Source of the DNA: an uncultured Candidatus Melainabacteria bacterium
GTDB taxonomy: Bacteria; Cyanobacteriota; Vampirovibrionia; Gastranaerophilales; Gastranaerophilaceae
Assembly (NCBI GenBank): GCA_934717855.1
Contig: CAKUZI010000020.1
Location: 1-9,040, forward strand
Direction of reading: 5' to 3'
Length of the DNA: 9,040 nucleotides
Position numbers and translations under genes: made by a program. Of the stretch, positions 5,929 through 9,040 are shown in pieces; within the stretch, counting starts at the first letter, position 1, and each line of letters opens with the position of its first letter. The notes beneath the pieces were generated by a model that saw nothing but the letters and a program-made list of their open reading frames with translations, had not been told where the DNA came from and searched no databases.

Positions 5929-7810
5929 AAATTATGTTATCCAATTTTTCAATTATTTTTTTATTTTTGTCAGCAAATTCATGACCTCTTGCGATAATTG
6001 CAAGTTTCAAAATATTTGCAAGGTTAATTGCATTCAGTTCTTTGTAGTTGTCTGGTAATCTCAAGCTCCAGTTTGCATCGCCAGATGTTCCAGGTCTGTT
6101 GTAAACATCATAAATATTAAAATAATCAGTGAAGAAAATTTGAATATTTTCTGCTTGAGAAGCAAATAATTCAACAAGCTTTGTTTGAGCTAAAAATTCT
6201 GCATCATCTGTTAAACGAACGATAATATCATCTTTATTTTCTGCTTCTGCAAATAAGTCATCTACAAGATTTTTGGCATGCAAATATCCGACGTGGCTAT
6301 GAATATTTTGGTCAGCCCACATTTTTATAGGTTCATTGTCATGTGTTCCAACCATTGCCCAGCAACGTTTGTCGATGTTGCAACATCTATATGGATCTTT
6401 AGGCTTGTCTGCTTCTACAAACTGAGTTAGTTTCATTCCTTGCAACCCAAATTCTTTCATTACAGATGCAACAGGATTTGTTAAAGTTCCTAAGTCTTCG
6501 CAAACAATAGAATCTTTGTCCAAACCTTCTTCTTTTGCTGCAGCAATAACGATTTTTTCAATTAGTCTGCCATAATCTTTAATTTGTTTTTTATCAAGAG
6601 TTTTAACTCTTTTTTCTTTATCTGCAGTTAGTTCGGTATCCAAATCTTCTAGTCTTGCGATAGCATATTTAGAAAGTTCAGGATGTTCCGGAGATGAATA
6701 TAATCTACCTGCGCCTTGTTCGATTTTTGGTTTTTTACCTTGTTTGTATACCCATGGGTCAATTAATCCAACGATGTGATCAATTCTTACACCGCCCGGG
6801 TTTTCGCGGAACATTTTTTTGTATAAGTTTTTCAACAGCTGTCCACCTTCATCCAGTGAACCATCCGCATTGTACATTCTTTCAGGATCCATTACAGGGA
6901 AGCCCCATGCTTGACCATCTTTAGAAAAATAGTCAGGTGGACAACCTAAGCACCATCCTTTTAAGAATAATGATTGATAAGCCCAGCAATCTCTATCAGA
7001 AAAAGCAACTTGTCTGTCCGCAATCATTTTTATGCCATGCTTTTTAGCAAATTTACGAGTTTCTTCATTTTGTTTGCTGATTATAAATTGAGTAAATTTG
7101 TAAAGTTCAATTACGTCTTGATATTTAGTTTCAATTTCTTTAATTCTTTCGCCACATTGCATTCTTTCTTCGTTAGATTGTGGATTAAAAAGGTTTTTGT
7201 CTACTTCAGATGTCCATAATGGCCAATAATCGTTTCCGTATTCAACAGAAAGAGCCTCGTACAAACTATCTTTGTCTAACCAAAAATCATTGTCACGTTT
7301 AAAATGCTCAAATTCTTTTTGTAATTTTTTGTCAGGATTAGATTTGAAATTATTCCAAGCTTCTTGTAAAGCTTCATTTTGTCTTTTATATATATATGAA
7401 TAAGCAGTTTTATTTATATCTTTGTTTGGATTGTTATTAACAATATTATTATATGTTTCTTCGGATAAGATATTTTTCCATTCTTTTGTTGTTAATTCTT
7501 TTAAATTAATAAACAATGGGTTGTCAGAAAAAATTGTTCCTGTATATGGAGAAGAATCGCATGATTTTGTTTTTCCTGCAGGTCCAAGTTGAATTGCGTC
7601 AAACAAGCCTGAAGCATATTCAATAAATTCTTTCCCGCCATTTGTATTAATACTGCCAAAACCGGTGTTTTCACCTTGAACAGCTGGAAAACTTCCGTTG
7701 TGCATAATAAAAGCAAGGTTTTTCTTCCCTAAAACTTTCAAAGCTTTACGAATAGTTTTTTTTGCATCATCTGTCAAAACATTAGATTTGTTTTCTAAAG
7801 TACAAGTCAT
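5927..7810 (-). CDS. malQ: 4-alpha-glucanotransferase (amylomaltase, GH77) with enlarged inserts
   Basis: A 627-residue enzyme that moves alpha-1,4-glucan segments between chains (maltodextrin and glycogen use, cytoplasm). GH77 landmarks are in order: SPYTGTIFSDNPLFINL (87-103); nucleophile Asp344 in GVRIDHIVGL (340-349); acid/base Glu438 in VCEDLGTL (436-443); GLQGMKLTQF (455-464); third acid Asp491 in GTHDNEP (488-494); and NRPGTSGDANWSLR (571-584). It is longer than the usual 500-odd residues. The Asp344-Glu438 distance is 94, against about 47 in the Thermus enzyme as I recall it, pointing to an insert at about 370-415. The stretch 120-260 also looks expanded and charged. The N-terminal segment is divergent: FIMHNGSFP replaces the usual LLHPTSLP. 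The start is supported by AAGGGG 5 nt upstream on the minus strand. The TPR/NHL gene follows it. Confidence 0.92.
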   Translation of the reverse strand: MTCTLENKSNVLTDDAKKTIRKALKVLGKKNLAFIMHNGSFPAVQGENTGFGSINTNGGKEFIEYASGLFDAIQLGPAGKTKSCDSSPYTGTIFSDNPLFINLKELTTKEWKNILSEETYNNIVNNNPNKDINKTAYSYIYKRQNEALQEAWNNFKSNPDKKLQKEFEHFKRDNDFWLDKDSLYEALSVEYGNDYWPLWTSEVDKNLFNPQSNEERMQCGERIKEIETKYQDVIELYKFTQFIISKQNEETRKFAKKHGIKMIADRQVAFSDRDCWAYQSLFLKGWCLGCPPDYFSKDGQAWGFPVMDPERMYNADGSLDEGGQLLKNLYKKMFRENPGGVRIDHIVGLIDPWVYKQGKKPKIEQGAGRLYSSPEHPELSKYAIARLEDLDTELTADKEKRVKTLDKKQIKDYGRLIEKIVIAAAKEEGLDKDSIVCEDLGTLTNPVASVMKEFGLQGMKLTQFVEADKPKDPYRCCNIDKRCWAMVGTHDNEPIKMWADQNIHSHVGYLHAKNLVDDLFAEAENKDDIIVRLTDDAEFLAQTKLVELFASQAENIQIFFTDYFNIYDVYNRPGTSGDANWSLRLPDNYKELNAINLANILKLAIIARGHEFADKNKKIIEKLDNII

Positions 7811-7829
7811 TTTTACCCCTTCTTATAAA

Positions 7830-7864
7830 ATACTAACTATAACATATCCTTTGTAAACAGATAT
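7830..7864 (-). promoter_or_regulatory. Candidate malQ promoter with overlapping inverted repeat
   Basis: On the minus strand TTTACA (7852-7857) and TAGTAT (7830-7835) are spaced 16 bp, a plausible -35/-10 pair just upstream of the malQ ribosome binding site. The -35 lies inside ATATC-N11-GATAT (7844-7864), which could be a regulator binding site. The resulting leader would be very short, so the assignment is tentative. Confidence 0.3.
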
Positions 7865-7896
7865 TAGCATGCTTAAAATTTTTTTTCAATATTATA

Positions 7897-7926
7897 TAAA
7901 AAAAGACCTGCATTTAAGCAGGTCTT
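7897..7926 (-). terminator. Intrinsic terminator of the coiled-coil protein gene
   Basis: On the minus strand AAGACCTGC pairs with GCAGGTCTT (9 bp; 7918-7926 and 7903-7911) around a 6-nt TTAAAT loop. A run of T follows immediately on that strand (7897-7904 on the + strand reads as A). It lies 25 bp after the stop of the 146-residue secreted protein and separates it from malQ, giving malQ its own transcription start. Confidence 0.88.
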
Positions 7927-7950
7927 AAATATTATTCGGGGAAGCATGCT

Positions 7951-8391
7951 TTATAGCATGTTTTTTCTAATATTTTCTTTTTGTTTGTCGATTTTTTTAA
8001 TTCTTCTTTCAAGACTTTTTACTTCTTTGTCCAAAGCTTTTCTCTCAGCTTTAATTGCCGTATATCTAGCATCGACATCAGAGTATTTTGTTTTGTAGTT
8101 TAATAATTCATTTCTAACATCAACTTGTGCATTATCTAATTGAATAATTGCATTTTGCATTTTTGCGTTTCCGGCAGGTTCTCCAGAAACATTTGTTCTA
8201 GCTGTAGAATTCACTGTATTCGCAGGTTTTGCACTAGTCGTTGTTGCAGTGGTTCTAATAGAAGAAGAGTTATTGGTATAAGCATCTTCAAAGTTTAATG
8301 GTGTGAAAGCATTGCCATCAGCGAAAGCTGAGCATGAGCATACTATTAAAACAGATAAAGATAATACAAGTCTTTTTACGTTTTTGTTCAT
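7951..8391 (-). CDS. Small exported protein with Ser/Thr-rich linker and C-terminal coiled coil
   Basis: A 146-residue protein of unknown family. Residues 1-25 are a signal peptide (basic NKNVKR, hydrophobic LVLSLSVLIV, likely cut after AFA before Asp25). The CSC at 18-20 makes a lipoprotein possible, but the lipobox is poor. Residues 30-75 are low-complexity, rich in Thr, Ser, Asn and Ala. Residues 78-143 are strongly helical and charged, with heptad-like spacing (for example YTAIKAERKALDKEVKSLER at 110-129), predicting a coiled coil that ends in basic residues. It probably sits in the envelope as a structural or adhesion-type component; no enzyme motif is seen. The start is well supported: AAGGAG 6 nt before the ATG on the minus strand. 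It is a single-gene unit closed by the terminator at 7897-7926 and divergent from the rRNA operon. Confidence 0.82.
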   Translation of the reverse strand: MNKNVKRLVLSLSVLIVCSCSAFADGNAFTPLNFEDAYTNNSSSIRTTATTTSAKPANTVNSTARTNVSGEPAGNAKMQNAIIQLDNAQVDVRNELLNYKTKYSDVDARYTAIKAERKALDKEVKSLERRIKKIDKQKENIRKNML

Positions 8392-8730
8392 ATTTTTCTC
8401 CTTATATAAATATAAATATCCGATTTTTTCTAAGTATATAATATGTTTTATAAAAATAACTCATACAAAAAAATGAGAAATTGGGAACAATTAAAGCATG
8501 CTCTAGTCATAATATAATGTGTGTTTTAAGAGTGTGAAGTTTTGTAAAGTCTCTAAAAGCTTGATATAAAACGCTTTTTCAAAAAACATAAAAAACATGA
8601 AAAAAACATGAGTTCATGGGGTTGATTTTAAATTTTCTTTTGCATACAATTAGAGACGTGCCCAGTGCACAGTGAACTTTCAAAAAATCATCATAGTTAA
8701 GAAATCTTAAAACAAAATTTAAAAAACCAC
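8392..8730. other. AT-rich intergenic region upstream of the rRNA promoters: no gene, bent-DNA and inverted repeats
   Basis: No frame of useful length or with a ribosome binding site is found on either strand. Structure seen: CTCAT-N8-ATGAG (8460-8477); TATAAT at 8513-8518 without a matching -35; an 8-bp inverted pair GTCTCTAA (8549-8556) and TTAGAGAC (8650-8657); three A-tracts starting at 8581, 8590 and 8600, each ending in CAT or CATG; CATGA-GT-TCATG (8607-8618); GTGC-N5-GCAC (8658-8670); and TTAAGA-AA-TCTTAA (8697-8710). The minus-strand promoter of the coiled-coil gene should lie near 8415-8475, but no clean match to consensus is present. The A-tracts about 10 bp apart suggest curved DNA. 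Confidence 0.6.
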
Positions 8731-8758
8731 TTGACAAAAAAAATTGATGAGATAAGAT
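8711..8758 (+). promoter_or_regulatory. rRNA operon promoter P1 with UP-like element
   Basis: TTGACA (8731-8736) is a perfect -35, followed after 16 bp by TAAGAT (8753-8758) as -10; AAGATA at 17 bp spacing is the alternative. The stretch before it (8711-8728, AACAAAATTTAAAAAA) is almost pure A/T, as in UP elements bound by RNA polymerase alpha subunits. The start point should be near 8765, giving a leader of about 250 nt before mature 16S rRNA. Confidence 0.75.
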
Positions 8759-8779
8759 AGAAAAGCAGATGACACTAGC

Positions 8780-8793
8780 AATTAAGAATTAAG
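8780..8793 (+). repeat. Tandem AATTAAG repeat between the two rRNA promoters
   Basis: AATTAAG occurs twice head to tail. The second copy overlaps the possible P2 -35 (TTAAGA, 8789-8794). It is short and could be chance in AT-rich DNA. Confidence 0.4.
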
Positions 8794-8818
8794 ATAATTT
8801 TAATGCATCTGATATAAT
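8789..8818 (+). promoter_or_regulatory. rRNA operon promoter P2 (extended -10)
   Basis: TATAAT at 8813-8818 is a perfect -10, preceded by TG one base before it (TGATATAAT), the extended -10 pattern. The -35 is weaker: TTAAGA at 8789-8794 with an 18-bp spacer. Tandem promoters are normal for rRNA operons. This one would start near 8825. Confidence 0.65.
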
Positions 8819-8835
8819 ATAAAGGAAGTAAACCC

Positions 8836-8863
8836 CAATCAAAAGATTGTGTCTGCATTGCAG
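8836..8863 (+). other. Two small hairpins in the rRNA leader
   Basis: CAATC-AAAA-GATTG (8836-8849) and CTGC-ATT-GCAG (8853-8863) are perfect short stem-loops just downstream of P2 and about 30 bp before the boxA-like sequence. Their position is that of a boxB-type hairpin in rRNA antitermination leaders. The pairing is seen; the role is inferred from position. Confidence 0.5.
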
Positions 8864-8894
8864 AGTTCAAAGAACGGTTGAAGATTTAAGACTA

Positions 8895-8907
8895 GCACTT
8901 TGACAAC
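8895..8907 (+). promoter_or_regulatory. boxA-like rRNA antitermination site
   Basis: GCACTTTGACAAC closely matches the boxA element of bacterial rRNA leaders (E. coli GCTCTTTAACAAT type), which recruits NusB/NusE to stop premature termination. It lies about 107 bp before the 16S 5' end, as expected. Confidence 0.65.
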
Positions 8908-8981
8908 AGAATAGCTGAAAAGACAAAATACTTTGTTAATTCTAAAAACGAAATGATAAGGACAAAAAGTAATGAGCTAGA

Positions 8982-8996
8982 CAACCTAATAGGTTG
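8982..8996 (+). other. Hairpin just upstream of 16S rRNA
   Basis: CAACCT-AAT-AGGTTG is a perfect 6-bp stem with a 3-nt loop, ending 17 bp before the predicted 16S 5' end. It could be part of the leader structure used in pre-16S processing, which normally also involves pairing with sequence after the 16S gene, outside this window. Confidence 0.5.
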
Positions 8997-9013
8997 AATA
9001 AAATAACTTTCTG

Positions 9014-9040
9014 ACAATGGAGAGTTTGATCCTGGCTCAG
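9014..9040 (+). rRNA. rrs: 16S ribosomal RNA, 5' end (partial, continues beyond window)
   Basis: AGAGTTTGATCCTGGCTCAG at 9021-9040 is the universally conserved bacterial 16S sequence starting at E. coli position 8, so the mature 5' end should be near 9014. Two promoters, leader hairpins and a boxA-like site lie upstream in the right order. Only the first 27 bases are present; the rest lies outside the window. Confidence 0.97.

Noticed and set aside
7501..7716. A 71-codon minus-strand frame overlapping malQ in another frame
   Set aside because: It falls inside the conserved N-terminal part of the GH77 gene and has no independent support.
8513..8518. TATAAT as another rRNA promoter
   Set aside because: No acceptable -35 lies 16-19 bp upstream, and two better promoters lie downstream.
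8581..8610. CRISPR-like or short tandem repeat in the AAAAAACATG stretches
   Set aside because: Units are only 9-11 bp with no spacers; phased A-tracts explain them better.
8769..8792. A 7-codon leader peptide (ATGACACTAGCA...TAA) in the rRNA leader
   Set aside because: No ribosome binding site, and a translated leader is not expected in an rRNA operon.

Overview
The DNA is AT-rich (about one third G+C by eye) with compact, bacterial gene spacing. Shine-Dalgarno sites are clear at several genes, and the last bases are the conserved 5' end of a 16S rRNA. The gene set (YqeG-type HAD phosphatase, YegQ/TrhP-like U32 protein, MalG-like permease, GH77 glucanotransferase, small TPR/NHL and coiled-coil secreted proteins, and a repeated 6-bp palindrome resembling cyanobacterial HIP elements) fits a gut Melainabacteria/Gastranaerophilales-type relative of Cyanobacteria. 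That placement is inference; a low-GC Firmicute is the main alternative. The missing part of the 16S gene would settle it.

Layout. Bases 2-94 are the tail of a + strand gene, followed 26 bp later by a predicted heavy-metal exporter of the ArsP_2 type (121-1077). It converges, with a 3-bp gap, on a minus-strand gene for a small membrane protein with an HEMGH zinc-peptidase-like motif (1081-1920). Next on the minus strand are yqeG (2013-2492) and a U32 family tRNA-hydroxylation protein, probably trhP (2581-3825), likely one unit read from the U32 side. From a divergent intergenic region a + strand pair starts: a 44-codon membrane microprotein with a very good ribosome binding site (3969-4103), and an ABC sugar-transporter permease with no adjacent partner genes (4111-4935).

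Bases 5012-7810 hold a minus-strand pair: a GH77 4-alpha-glucanotransferase and, downstream, an exported TPR + NHL-repeat protein. The short gap between them carries a perfect 10-bp hairpin whose T-tract faces the + strand, so it looks like a terminator for antisense transcription. Bases 7951-8391 encode a small exported coiled-coil protein with a strong ribosome binding site and a clear intrinsic terminator.

The right end (8392-9013) is the control region of an rRNA operon: phased A-tracts, inverted repeats, an AT-rich UP-like stretch, two promoters (TTGACA / TAAGAT, and an extended TATAAT), leader hairpins and a boxA-like antitermination site, ending in 16S rRNA.

The genes are mostly housekeeping: metal efflux, tRNA modification, sugar uptake and maltodextrin/glycogen metabolism, and envelope proteins. 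I see no phage, insertion sequence, CRISPR array or defence system. The least explained items are the 44-aa microprotein, the HEMGH membrane protein, the wrong-way terminator, and the enriched GCATGC palindrome.
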